Source of the DNA: an uncultured Rickettsiales bacterium
GTDB lineage: Bacteria; Pseudomonadota; Alphaproteobacteria; Micavibrionales; GCA-2720935
Assembly (NCBI GenBank): GCA_950054255.1
Contig: CATLOR010000004.1
Span: 1 to 64,000 of the forward strand
DNA: 64,000 bases
Direction: 5' to 3'
Shown here piece by piece: positions 9,901-17,809 of the stretch (positions are counted from its first letter, which is position 1; each line of letters begins with the position of its first letter). Made by a program: the position numbers and the translations under genes. The notes beneath the pieces are model-generated. The model ran no database searches, was not told the origin of the DNA, and saw only the letters and a list, made by a program, of their open reading frames with translations.

Positions 9901-12900
9901 ACCTTGTACAAACCTAATACCATGGTCAGCACCATCGGCGCTTGCACCATTTGATCCACCTGTCCCGTCTAATAAAACATCACCATTGATCGAAGAGATA
10001 AGTGTGCCACTATCTCTGTAATCAATTCCAATATTTGATCCACCACCACCAGCGCCTCCCGTTCCAATTAAAGTAATTGTTGAAGCATCTGTGTCCGTTC
10101 CTGTAGAAATAATTTGTGCACCATCGAGCATATAGATACCAAAATTAGAATCGCTTCCTGCAGCGCCATTCGAACCGCCCGTACCTGTAATTAAAATATC
10201 ACCTGTTGCTGATGTGATGAGTGTTCCACTGTTGCCAATAATAACACCTCTATTATCATCCGTACGGTCACCACCTGTACCAGTAAGTGTGATATCACCT
10301 GATGTTGTGATTAATGTTGAGGCTGAATTCAAGACAATCCCATTGTTATTGCCACTGCCTCCCGCATCATATCCATTTCCTGAAAGAACAATACGCCCTT
10401 CATTTGTTGTAACGGATACGGTCTGCATTGTAATACCGTTACTATAGTAATCAGCATTCCCCCAAGCCGAGATATTTTCAGGGTCTGCGCCACCACCAGC
10501 AATGAAATAGCCACCATTACTTGTAATGGAGGCGGTATCAATTACAATACTACCATCTTGGTTGGCATCACGATCAGAATTGAAAATAATATTAAGAGAG
10601 CCATTGGAAACAGTGATATCATTATTTTCTAGGACAACATTTTTGTCAGCGCGTAAATCTAATAGGCTTGAGCCAGCAACTGTTTTAACAATATCGCTTG
10701 AGATCACTAAATCTTGATTGTTTAGGGCATGGGCTGTGAAATCACCAGAGCCAAGCGTTAAACCACCAATGTCAATCGCACCTCCAAATAAAGAAACATC
10801 AAAACCCAGAGAAGAGAGGTCGAGATTATCAATATCAATTGTTCCTGTCCCATTCACAGAGTCACCAATGTAGAGTGTACCACCTGGGTTAAAGTAACTA
10901 ATATCTGTATTGTCTAAATATAAGCCACTATCAACGCTATTTAAGTTGATGTTTTGTGATGTTGTTAGAGGCTTGATATAAATATCGCCAAGTGTTTCAA
11001 CACCGTAATTTAAAGTGTCGTAAAAGCTATCCCCAATGAGTGTTATATCACCAGTCATGGCTGAACCACCTAAAATACCTTCTAAGAAGAAGCTTGTATT
11101 CGCGGCATCTGATTGCGCCGTAATTTCAATATTACCAGCACCAGTTACTTTGATAGGTTCATTGACATTAGAGCTAATATAGAAAGCGGCATTTGAGCTA
11201 AAGACGCTCGTCGCGCGTGATTCTGTATCAATATAAACGCTACCATCATGTGTTGTGATTTGAGTATCATCGTGAACAAGCCTTATACCAGCACTTGAAT
11301 CATCTCCACTTGCACTGCCTGTAACTGTAATATAAATATCACCGTCTGTTGTTGTTTGTATAATGGAGCCATTATTCATATTTAACCCCATTTGGCCAGT
11401 CCCTGTTTTATTGATATAGGCCTCACCCACAATGTTTATATTACCGGATGAAGCAATAATCCTAGATCCGTTATGTACGCTTACCCCTGTAGAGAAGTTG
11501 TTGCCACCAGCAATTCTCCCATGCCCATTTATAAAGACATCGCCTTCATCTGTTCTAAGGGTTGATGCTTTAACAAGGACACCTGATTTTGTCGTGTTAA
11601 AACTACCATAGGCGAAAACATCATCGGCGCCTGTACCATCGCCATCGCCTAAAATGCCATTAGCGCCACCGAGTTCACCGTTGCCGCCACCAGCAACGAG
11701 ATAGCCACCATTGGTGTCAACTATAGCATGATCAAAGTTAACAGATCCTGTTTGGCTCAAATTGCGATCACTATTGAAAACTGTATTTAGAACACTGCCA
11801 TTGCTCGTTAAGATATTAGCATTTATATAGATATCTCGATCAGATCGTAAGATCAAATCGCTTTCTGTCCCATCGGGTTTAGAAATAGCACCAGAAACAT
11901 ATAGGTCAGGACCATCTTGCGAGGTAGCTGTGAAATCACCAGCCCCTAATGTTAGGGTAGCAATATCAACACCACGCCCAAATAATTCAACATCATAACT
12001 TGTTGATGATAAATCCCAATTGTCTAAATCAAGCGCACCTGTTCCTGTTACAGCTTCGCCAATAATAAGAGTGTTCCCAACATCAAGAAGGGCAAGTTCT
12101 GCATTACTTAATGAAAGTGTTCCTGTACCATCACCTATCCCAATCGTGGTTGCGGAATCTTGTGGAGTGATGGTGATTGTATTGCTTGCCGCAATAATAC
12201 CATCGGCGAGGGAGATGTTATCGGCTTTTAATGTAATGTTATTTGTATCATCACTATCCCCGATAGTTGCCCCAGCATCATAGAAATTAATATCAAAGCC
12301 ACCAGTGCCACCATCAGCATCAATTGTGATATTACCGCCTAAGCTGGATGAAATAATAGCACCATCATCTTGAACAAATCCGTGATTATTATCCACCGTT
12401 CCATTACTACGTGCAGTAATATTGATATCTCCGGCAGCGGTTGTGACTGTGGAACTATTTGCGACATAAACACCATAGGTATCGTCTTCGTAAGAACCAC
12501 CTGTCCCTGTAATTATGATATTGGCAGCATCTGCTGTTGTCCCAGTTGATTGAATTGCAGATGATGCATTAATGAAGACAGCATAATTATTATTGCTACC
12601 AGCTTCTATACTTGATCCACCAACCCCTGTAATTGTGATATCACCGTCAATGGATGAAATAAGAGTGTCGGCACTATTTGTAATAACACCACGACTTCTT
12701 GAATAAACATCAGCAGCTGTTCCGTGAAGCGTGATTGTCGAGGCATTCACACCAGTTCCTGTTGAAATAATATCGGCCCCAGCATGTATATAGACACCAT
12801 GTCCGAATTCTTGCTCAGTACCGCCTCCTGTTTGAGCAATACCGGTAATGGAAATAGCACCTGTACTAGATGTAATTAATGTTCCTTCATCAGAAATTTG

Positions 12901-15129
12901 CACACCGTGGTTTTGTCCATAGCCATTGGCGCCAGTTCCGCTAATCGTAATATCACCACTTGTCGATTGAATGACAGCTTGCTCTTGGATATAGATCCCC
13001 AGATTTACAGAGCTATCACCTCGTGTGCCACCTTCACCCGTGATTGAAATAGAGCCGGCGGTGGTTGTTACATTTGTACCATCTCCTGTAAAATAAGCGC
13101 CATAATTCCTATTTGATCCACCATCACCACCTGTGGCGTCGATAATAATATCACCAGCCCCTGTTGTTTCAAGCGTAGCGGCGGCTGAAAGAGTAAAACC
13201 CCTGTTATGAGCGCTACCAGAAGCTTCGCTACTGTTGCCTTGTGCTGTAATAGAAATTGTTCCATCTGCTGATCGTAAAGTACTAGATGTCTTGACGATC
13301 ACACCCATATTATAATCGTTACCAGCACCACCTATACCATCAATAGTGATGTTTCCAGTTGTTGTCTCTAATAATGCTGTATCTGTTATATGAACACCAT
13401 ATTGGTAACTTGTTCCAGTATCATCAAATCCTGCCCCTTTTAATGAAATATTACCGGTTCCAGTGGTGAGGGTAGAGTTACTAATTAAAATACCATCGTC
13501 TTGTGTTGCGTTACCTTTTGCATACATGGTTGATGGATCACTGCCGCCACCTGCGGTAATATAACCATTATTTGTTGTGATCGTACTGTCTTCGATTGTA
13601 ATACGCCCACCTTCATCAGTTGCTTGATCGATATCTGCGTTCAAGATGAGGTTCAATGCATCTGCAGTTGAGATGATCGAAGAGGAGGTGATTATGATAT
13701 TGTTATGCGCTTCTAAAGTTAAAGTGACATCGTTATTAGACACTGTTTTCTCAATTGTTGCATTGGTAACTGTAATGTTGCCATCTTCTGTTCCACCTGC
13801 ATTTGTGGTTGTGATCGTCACGTTATTACCATTGTTAAGGGCGGCTGTAATACTGGCTGCGTCAATAGAGTAATTGTCAGATGCAGGATCAATAGTACCA
13901 CCACTACTTGAAATACTATTTGTACCACCATCTGTGATGGTCACGTTAGAGGGGTCTAAGAGCCAGCTACCAGCAAGACCTTTTGCGTCCCTCGCTGATG
14001 CATTAACATAGGCACCAGGTTCAATATGAAGATTAATTTTACCAGAGGTTTCAACAAAACCGCCATTCCCCGATGTGAACCCACCAAAGGCTTCAATATG
14101 ACCTGCAAAGATAGTTGTTTCATCACCCCAAACAATAATTTTACCACCATCGCCTTCTTCGGCATTGGCACGTATGATTGCGTTATCTGTAACAAGTGTA
14201 TTACTAGATGTAGCAAGGTCGCCTTGACCTTGATAGTCACCACCAACCAAGATCTCTCCGCCACCATTAGCACCTGAGGCATCTAATGTACCATTGTTGC
14301 GTGTTGTGCCCGAGGTAGCGCTTAAGATGATTTTTCCACCTTCTGTTTCTAATCCTTTAGCTTCGATGACACCACTGTTCTCAACGAGGCTATCAACAAT
14401 ATTACGTGCTGTTACAGCTGTTAAAGCAACATAACCACTCTCAGCTGAAATATGTCCGCTGTTTTTAACAAGACGTGTTGCATCTTCATCAGAAAGAGCC
14501 ACTTGAATAAAGCCATCGCCCGCTAAGTCTAGTGTGAAAGTATCGGCAGCAGCCATTTGAACTTTACCCATTTTAGCAAAGATAAGGCCTTTATTCTCGA
14601 CCTGAGGGGCAACAAGATTTACAAGCCCTGCATCACGCGCTGTGATTGATCCATGGTTGATGATCGCAGCTTCTAGGTCTCCAGCATATTTGAAATCATA
14701 AACACCAGCCATAAAATCTTCATTATCAATATCTGCTGTTGTAACTGTGATAGAACCAACGTCAACTTGTGCATTATTGCCAAAAACAACACCATTTTGG
14801 TTTAAAAGCATGATATGCCCATTAGCAGTTAATTGGCCATTGATTTGAGAGGCTTTAGTGTCATGAATGCGGTTTAATGTGATAGAAGAGGCGGATGGTT
14901 GATGGAATTGGGTATGTTCATTTGTGTTGATGTCAAAGCTATTCCAATCAATGATGGCTTTGTTGGAGTTTTGGTAAATATCTGTTTTTAAACCATTATT
15001 ATGAATTGATGCAGTGCCAGCAGTAACCGCACCACCTTGTGGATTGGCAAGAGCTGTCGACATCGATAACATAGTTATCAAAGCCGCTGACGAGCATAAA
15101 ATAGTTTTCATTTCTTTGTTAATATCCAT
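6949..15129 (-). CDS. TpsA exoprotein, filamentous-haemagglutinin-like adhesin
   Basis: Start is ATG 15129, with AGGA eight bases upstream. A GTG lies directly before it. The order is: signal peptide ending at ALA-NPQGG; TPS secretion domain (about 30-260) with DIYQNSNKAIIDWNSFDI, SITLNRI and LLNQNGVVFGNNAQVDVGSI; a very long beta-helical stalk of GDI-x-I-x-GTGG-type rungs; and a YDG/MBG-like domain (LTFTADDIFVERNAQSFN...YDGLLDGD) near residue 2540. The last residues include C-x6-C (LCTYNGSFC), as in TPS adhesins tethered to their transporter. Repeated blocks of about 155 residues interrupt the stalk. The product is predicted to be exported by the TpsB encoded just upstream and to form a long surface fibre for adhesion or biofilm. 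The ligand is unknown. The many open frames on the other strand are low-complexity shadows. Confidence 0.93.
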   Translation of the reverse strand: MDINKEMKTILCSSAALITMLSMSTALANPQGGAVTAGTASIHNNGLKTDIYQNSNKAIIDWNSFDINTNEHTQFHQPSASSITLNRIHDTKASQINGQLTANGHIMLLNQNGVVFGNNAQVDVGSITVTTADIDNEDFMAGVYDFKYAGDLEAAIINHGSITARDAGLVNLVAPQVENKGLIFAKMGKVQMAAADTFTLDLAGDGFIQVALSDEDATRLVKNSGHISAESGYVALTAVTARNIVDSLVENSGVIEAKGLETEGGKIILSATSGTTRNNGTLDASGANGGGEILVGGDYQGQGDLATSSNTLVTDNAIIRANAEEGDGGKIIVWGDETTIFAGHIEAFGGFTSGNGGFVETSGKINLHIEPGAYVNASARDAKGLAGSWLLDPSNVTITDGGTNSISSSGGTIDPASDNYSIDAASITAALNNGNNVTITTTNAGGTEDGNITVTNATIEKTVSNNDVTLTLEAHNNIIITSSSIISTADALNLILNADIDQATDEGGRITIEDSTITTNNGYITAGGGSDPSTMYAKGNATQDDGILISNSTLTTGTGNISLKGAGFDDTGTSYQYGVHITDTALLETTTGNITIDGIGGAGNDYNMGVIVKTSSTLRSADGTISITAQGNSSEASGSAHNRGFTLSAAATLETTGAGDIIIDATGGDGGSNRNYGAYFTGDGTNVTTTAGSISITGEGGTRGDSSVNLGIYIQEQAVIQSTSGDITISGTGANGYGQNHGVQISDEGTLITSSTGAISITGIAQTGGGTEQEFGHGVYIHAGADIISTGTGVNASTITLHGTAADVYSRSRGVITNSADTLISSIDGDITITGVGGSSIEAGSNNNYAVFINASSAIQSTGTTADAANIIITGTGGSYEDDTYGVYVANSSTVTTAAGDINITARSNGTVDNNHGFVQDDGAIISSSLGGNITIDADGGTGGFDINFYDAGATIGDSDDTNNITLKADNISLADGIIAASNTITITPQDSATTIGIGDGTGTLSLSNAELALLDVGNTLIIGEAVTGTGALDLDNWDLSSTSYDVELFGRGVDIATLTLGAGDFTATSQDGPDLYVSGAISKPDGTESDLILRSDRDIYINANILTSNGSVLNTVFNSDRNLSQTGSVNFDHAIVDTNGGYLVAGGGNGELGGANGILGDGDGTGADDVFAYGSFNTTKSGVLVKASTLRTDEGDVFINGHGRIAGGNNFSTGVSVHNGSRIIASSGNINIVGEAYINKTGTGQMGLNMNNGSIIQTTTDGDIYITVTGSASGDDSSAGIRLVHDDTQITTHDGSVYIDTESRATSVFSSNAAFYISSNVNEPIKVTGAGNIEITAQSDAANTSFFLEGILGGSAMTGDITLIGDSFYDTLNYGVETLGDIYIKPLTTSQNINLNSVDSGLYLDNTDISYFNPGGTLYIGDSVNGTGTIDIDNLDLSSLGFDVSLFGGAIDIGGLTLGSGDFTAHALNNQDLVISSDIVKTVAGSSLLDLRADKNVVLENNDITVSNGSLNIIFNSDRDANQDGSIVIDTASITSNGGYFIAGGGADPENISAWGNADYYSNGITMQTVSVTTNEGRIVLSGNGYDAGGSGNNNGIVLNSASTLITTSGDITLTGTGGDRTDDNRGVIIGNSGTLITSATGDILITGTGGSNGAAGSDSNFGIYMLDGAQIISTGTDTDASTITLIGTGGAGGGGSNIGIDYRDSGTLISSINGDVLLDGTGGSNGASADGADHGIRFVQGADITSTGTSDDAATITINGTSAVSSSANYGVIFKHNNTTVSSLGGDIIITGESQGRTGNNYGVLIQGGADLDVNNGADLFLTGITTSNGTTNNDGLRIEGSGTTITMEDGNATLSGTALGNDSTDDALLIYDSAQIIASGSGTLRFEGTSDTNSRDLNIDGATVTHSGTGDIILNVNKAQLNSAITTNSGDIIILPEDSATTIGLGDGLGTLSLTDAELSLFNAGGNLIIGDSINGTGAIDVDNWDLSSKSYDVNLYGGAIDIAGLTLGSGDFTAHALNDQDLTISGNISKTIAGSSTLNLRSNTNILFEVGNSITASDGPLNVIFNADRDANQTGYISVEDADITTLGGDIIMGGGLDPVSTFAYGISGSGTVDNGISIFSTSVLDAGGGDITIRGHGTDASGTGNIGVYIEGDIITTGTGTITLVGDSGNGTSTNSGVYVFGTASDISAENGDITITGTGYGTGANNHGIHILNGADIHLTGDGSLHMTGTGSANSTGDSDGIKIKDSGTIIESQDGDLNLTGYVLGTRFNDDAVIVHASAQVVTRGSGDIILNATADPNSYGVRIVNDGVLRTTGTGSIDIHTSGSTDDNFEMSGSGIIDTSLATNGNVNIHTDTFALLSSSTITTSGDLMITPNDDAATIGLGSGSGTLSFDNSELALLTIGSSFIIGDSVNGTGLISIDNADASATGLDIEIYGGDITVDTLFSADESLLLHSKETITLNGDVSINGADNSLILVAQNNFVNNAGADALDARAGRYLVYANTLNNVSKGGLTAGHLYNRTYSSSDPSAISAGLGDRFVYTYQPTLTFTADDIFVERNAQSFNAFTSSYDGLLDGDLVNEAFSGTPSFSKTPVSQRLYNILIGQGSLTSEIGYDFSFVHGELTESLASGLTNSVEQQMTFLPDLTKTTPLQEYSLSVSYNETNTDGTQPPKKSSFTKNIATSNEKDAGVRLIQTELVNIEDSITSFFDLCTYNGSFCNQ
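7800..7990 (-). repeat. TpsA internal module, copy 4 (partial)
   Basis: The fourth, truncated copy retains GLGSGSGTLSFDNSELALL and FIIGDSVNGTGLISIDNAD. It then diverges into the YDG/MBG-containing C-terminal region. Confidence 0.65.
8830..9310 (-). repeat. TpsA internal module, copy 3
   Basis: The third copy, with GLGDGLGTLSLTDAELSL, NLIIGDSINGTGAIDVDNWD, GGAIDIAGLTLGSGDFTA, NADRDANQ and GGDIIMGGG. Confidence 0.7.
10490..10940 (-). repeat. TpsA internal module, copy 2
   Basis: The second copy, with TLYIGDSVNGTGTIDIDN, LFGGAIDIGGLTLGSGDFTA, NSDRDANQ and GGYFIAGGG. Its DNA is visibly close to copy 3 over the GSGDFTAHAL portion (around 10730 against 9070). Confidence 0.7.
11685..12160 (-). repeat. 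TpsA internal module, copy 1
   Basis: The first full copy (N- to C-terminal order) of a block of about 155 residues within TpsA. Landmarks are GIGDGTGTLSL, AELALL, TLIIGEAVTGTGALDLDNWD, GAGDFTA, NSDRNLSQ and GGYLVAGGG. A partial forerunner containing only the last part (LNADIDQATDEGG to GGYITAGGG) lies near 13535-13655. Confidence 0.7.
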
Positions 15130-15244
15130 CACACCAATCCTGAGTATTATTATACTCTACAAAGTATCAAGAAAAGGTAAACGAACTTATGTATAACAAG
15201 GGTTCGCGCTTGTTTTTTTCATAAAAAAAATGTGCGGTATTTTC

Positions 15245-16951
15245 TTAAAAATCTGTGTTTAAAGAGAAAAGAAAACGAGGTCCCGTTGTTCCACCATGAA
15301 CAGGTGTTGCAACTTGTTTTGTTAAGGGGTAAGCGATAGTGATATTTCCACTGACATATTGATCGATTTGATAATAAGAGCCAAATCCCGCTGAGGCGGC
15401 AGATCTTGGAGAACTATTCGTATCTCTATTCCAAACTTTCCCTAAATCATAAAAGAGATGTGGAATGAAAGAAATTTTGTTATTGAGAGGTGGGATGTTG
15501 TTATAACGGAGCTCAATAGATGTTGAAAAACCATGATCTCCTGTAATTTCAGAAGGGTCATAAGCACGTCCTATTTCTGCGCCCCCATAACCAAACTCTT
15601 CAGATGATAAAAGAGGTGTAGATGAATATTGCGCATTCAATATTGAGATTAAAGATAAATGATAGGGAAGATGTTGGAAACGGCTAGACGTTAGCGTTGC
15701 TTTCGTGAAATCACTGCGTCCTTGAGCTCTTGAGAGCGTTGATGCTCCTGTTTTACTCTCTTCTAGAATATTCAATCCTTGGTGAAGTGTAAAATCTACG
15801 GTGTTAATACCATTGTAGTCATCTTGTCCGTTATAAGAGATACCAGCTGTTATTTTACGCACTTTATCATCAATGAGTTCACTATCTAGAAATTCTGTAG
15901 CACTGTTTCTTATGGTGAAACCGCCTGTGAAATCAATATTGGTACGTCTTGATTTAATATAAGGATAACTGAGTTCTGCATTGATAGTGTAGCTATCACT
16001 TTCAACTTCTAGTGGCTTTAAATTTTCACCAGGTTCTGAGTTTGAGTAAGAAAAAGACGTTAATAACTTTAACCCATCTGCACTTAATAAGGTTTCATAA
16101 GAGATATGAGCATATTGGACTTCTTCTAAAGGGCTTGAGAAGGTTGTTTGGAGTGTTAATGTATCAAACAGAGAAAAGATATTTCCTGTTGTATAGCTAG
16201 CTTCTATTTGACCAGGGCCAACAAATTTTGATCCATGATTGTTAATACCAAAATGTATTTTCGAAGGGTTTTGATCAAATGTAAGAATAAGATCAATTGC
16301 ACCAGCTTTCTCAGATTTTGAAGCGGCTAATGTAGAGCTCACAAAGAGGTGTGAACTTTGATTGAAAAGTAAAATATAGCGTTCTAATGAAGGGCCATGA
16401 AGAGGCTTTAAATCCTTTATTTTTTTGATCAACGCCTTTGTTGTCATATCGTCTTGAGCGGTTAATCTGTTTTCCGGATCTTTTATAATGACAGAGTCAA
16501 TATAACCTTCAATAATACGGATCCTTAGCTCACCGTTATTGATCTCTTGCTCGGGCAAAAGTGCTTTGGCTAAGAAATAACCGCGCTCACGGTAATATTT
16601 TGTGATGCTTGCAGTTAGATGTTGTAGGGTGTCAAAAATAGCAGATTGTCCAATATAATCTTTAAATAAAAACGCTAAGTCATCCTCACTGATAACTGTA
16701 TTTCCTTCTAAGGATATTTTATTCAGTAGAAAACCTTCCCCTTCTATTGCAAAAGGAATTTTTTGTGAAAGCGGTGTTTCTTCTTTTGGTTTAATCGTTG
16801 GTGTTTCAGGTGTAGAAAGAGGACGGTTGAAACGGTCATCAAAACGAGAAGGGTCGGCAGGTGTGGGTAGTGTTTGCGCATAAGCATAGCCACAAGAAAA
16901 AATAAGAAATCCTGCTAAAAATGCTAACAATGTATAATAGTTATATTTCAT
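15245..16951 (-). CDS. TpsB/FhaC-type outer-membrane transporter
   Basis: The 568-residue protein has the usual length and layout of ShlB/FhaC/HecB transporters: a signal peptide (cut near AYA-QTLP), a proline-rich linker, two POTRA domains and a C-terminal 16-strand barrel. POTRA 1 includes ISLEGNTVISEDDLAFL and YYRERGYFLAKALLPEQEI. The barrel region has FGYGGAEIGRAYDPSEITGD, the surface-loop/L6 signature, and the chain ends in a phenylalanine after a beta strand (SLNTDF), the outer-membrane assembly signal. It should thread the downstream TpsA across the outer membrane without ATP. The TpsA gene starts 116 bases after this stop on the same strand, giving a tpsB-tpsA operon. Start ATG 16951 has a weak AAGG site. 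Confidence 0.93.
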   Translation of the reverse strand: MKYNYYTLLAFLAGFLIFSCGYAYAQTLPTPADPSRFDDRFNRPLSTPETPTIKPKEETPLSQKIPFAIEGEGFLLNKISLEGNTVISEDDLAFLFKDYIGQSAIFDTLQHLTASITKYYRERGYFLAKALLPEQEINNGELRIRIIEGYIDSVIIKDPENRLTAQDDMTTKALIKKIKDLKPLHGPSLERYILLFNQSSHLFVSSTLAASKSEKAGAIDLILTFDQNPSKIHFGINNHGSKFVGPGQIEASYTTGNIFSLFDTLTLQTTFSSPLEEVQYAHISYETLLSADGLKLLTSFSYSNSEPGENLKPLEVESDSYTINAELSYPYIKSRRTNIDFTGGFTIRNSATEFLDSELIDDKVRKITAGISYNGQDDYNGINTVDFTLHQGLNILEESKTGASTLSRAQGRSDFTKATLTSSRFQHLPYHLSLISILNAQYSSTPLLSSEEFGYGGAEIGRAYDPSEITGDHGFSTSIELRYNNIPPLNNKISFIPHLFYDLGKVWNRDTNSSPRSAASAGFGSYYQIDQYVSGNITIAYPLTKQVATPVHGGTTGPRFLFSLNTDF

Positions 16952-17031
16952 GAAACCTTAATATAGAGCCGAATCGAATATTCGCGACTTATAATAGCAT
17001 GTAATATAGGGCTTATAAACCTTTACAAAAT

Positions 17032-17072
17032 AAAAAAACGCCCAGACAATTTATACTGTCTGAGCGTTTTTA
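17032..17072 (-). terminator. Rho-independent terminator of cspA
   Basis: Inverted repeat with arms AACGC-CCAGACA and TGTCTG-AGCGTT around an AT loop. On the minus strand it is followed by a run of seven T. It lies 24 bases beyond the cspA stop codon. Confidence 0.85.
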
Positions 17073-17095
17073 AAAACTTTCAAATGAGAGAAAGA

Positions 17096-17305
17096 TTAAG
17101 CTGCTTGAACTTCAATATTTTCAGCGGCTGTCTTACCTCTACTTGTTACAAGCTCGTATGAAACTTTTTGACCTTCTTCTAATTGACGAAGACCAACTTT
17201 TTCCAAAGCACTGATGTGAACAAAAACATCTTTTGAACCATCTTCAGGTGCGATAAAGCCGTAGCCTTTAGTTGTGTTAAACCATTTTACTGTACCGTTT
17301 GCCAT
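17096..17305 (-). CDS. cspA: Cold-shock protein, CspA family
   Basis: The 69-residue protein is a single cold-shock domain. The two nucleic-acid-binding motifs are intact: RNP1 as KGYGFIAP and RNP2 as DVFVHIS. Such proteins bind single-stranded RNA and DNA and act as RNA chaperones in the cytoplasm. AAAGGA precedes the ATG by seven bases. The transcript should carry a leader of about 190 bases, because the promoter-like elements lie at 17500-17528. The first 41 bases of that leader are nearly identical to the start of the divergent helicase leader. cspA is used as a family name; which paralogue this is cannot be told. Confidence 0.95.
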   Translation of the reverse strand: MANGTVKWFNTTKGYGFIAPEDGSKDVFVHISALEKVGLRQLEEGQKVSYELVTSRGKTAAENIEVQAA

Positions 17306-17464
17306 TTGTATTTTTCCTTTAGCGTTTAGGTGTTAATGAGTATTTGTATATATGCTAAGTAACACCATGTTTCTTAGTATATTACTCTTATTCAGACACT
17401 TAGGATCAACAATTTAGGGAGGATCTTCAGGGGCCTTATCATTTTAAGACTTGCTATGTAAACA

Positions 17465-17505
17465 GCTTCATTCTAGCAAGAGCAACAAAACTCACGCCCC
17501 TTATA
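17465..17505 (-). repeat. Cold-shock leader element, cspA copy
   Basis: Read on the minus strand, 41 bases from TATAAGGGGCGTGAG through CTCTTGCTAGAA to GAAGC match the helicase copy at 17596-17637 with a handful of substitutions and one single-base gap. The segment covers the -10 box and the first bases of the predicted transcript. Confidence 0.85.
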
Positions 17506-17528
17506 GCGGATAAACCTAGATAAAGCAA
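17500..17528 (-). promoter_or_regulatory. Predicted cspA promoter
   Basis: On the minus strand TTGCTT (17528-17523) and TATAAG (17505-17500) are separated by 17 bases, a good sigma-70 match. Transcription would begin near 17493, inside the leader element, leaving a leader of about 190 bases. Confidence 0.65.
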
Positions 17529-17571
17529 GGAGTTTAATATAGATTAAAAATATTTATATTACATAAAACAC

Positions 17572-17601
17572 TTGACTTTGGTAATACCTATACTTTATAA
17601 G
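17572..17601 (+). promoter_or_regulatory. Predicted DEAD-box helicase promoter
   Basis: TTGACT (17572-17577) and TATAAG (17596-17601) are separated by 18 bases. It mirrors the cspA promoter. Transcription would start near 17608, leaving a leader of about 200 bases before the ATG at 17810. Confidence 0.65.
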
Positions 17602-17637
17602 GGGCGTGAGTTTAGATTACTCTTGCTAGAATAAAGC
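17596..17637 (+). repeat. Cold-shock leader element, helicase copy
   Basis: 42 bases from TATAAGGGGCGTGAG through CTCTTGCTAGAA to AAAGC, the mirror of 17465-17505. The same sequence at the 5' end of two cold-shock-type messages suggests a shared post-transcriptional element, comparable in position to the cold box known from E. coli cspA and deaD/csdA leaders. The sequence itself is not the E. coli one as far as I can judge. Confidence 0.85.
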
Positions 17638-17720
17638 TAAAACAGAGCTTTTCCTGATGTAAGACGTATTGGTCACACCTGTACAGTTATTCCTTTAGGC
17701 ATTTGAATAAGAGTATAAGC

Positions 17721-17745
17721 AGAAAATGAGAAAAGCTCATTTTCT
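17721..17745 (+). promoter_or_regulatory. Perfect hairpin in helicase leader
   Basis: AGAAAATGAG, a five-base loop, then the exact complement CTCATTTTCT. It lies 65 bases upstream of the start codon. No T-run follows, so it is more likely a structural or translational element than a terminator. Confidence 0.6.
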
Positions 17746-17809
17746 AGGCGTATGACTCTTAATTTAAAAAACCTTTTATAAGGAATTTGTTACAGAAAGA
17801 CTTAATTAC

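Larger units (their letters stand above)
17306..17809. promoter_or_regulatory. 504-bp divergent cold-shock regulatory region
   Basis: The gene-free interval between cspA (leftwards) and the helicase (rightwards). It holds two back-to-back promoters, two near-identical initial leader segments in mirror orientation, a shared TGAATAAGAGTA element further down each leader (17704-17715 on plus, 17383-17394 on minus) and a perfect hairpin in the helicase leader. I see no open frame of note in it. Confidence 0.75.

Noticed and set aside
8000..13500. Regularly spaced repeats that could suggest a CRISPR array
   Set aside because: The repeats are degenerate, in frame, and encode beta-helix rungs of TpsA; there are no constant short direct repeats with unique spacers.
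7847..14282. Many open frames on the strand opposite TpsA
   Set aside because: They are low-complexity (Ser/Pro/Val/Ile-rich) mirror readings of the repetitive TpsA gene with no start signals.
17465..17637. Inverted repeat as a MITE or IS remnant
   Set aside because: The arms coincide with -10 boxes and predicted message starts of two cold-shock genes. No target-site duplication is seen. The mobile-element reading remains a weaker alternative.
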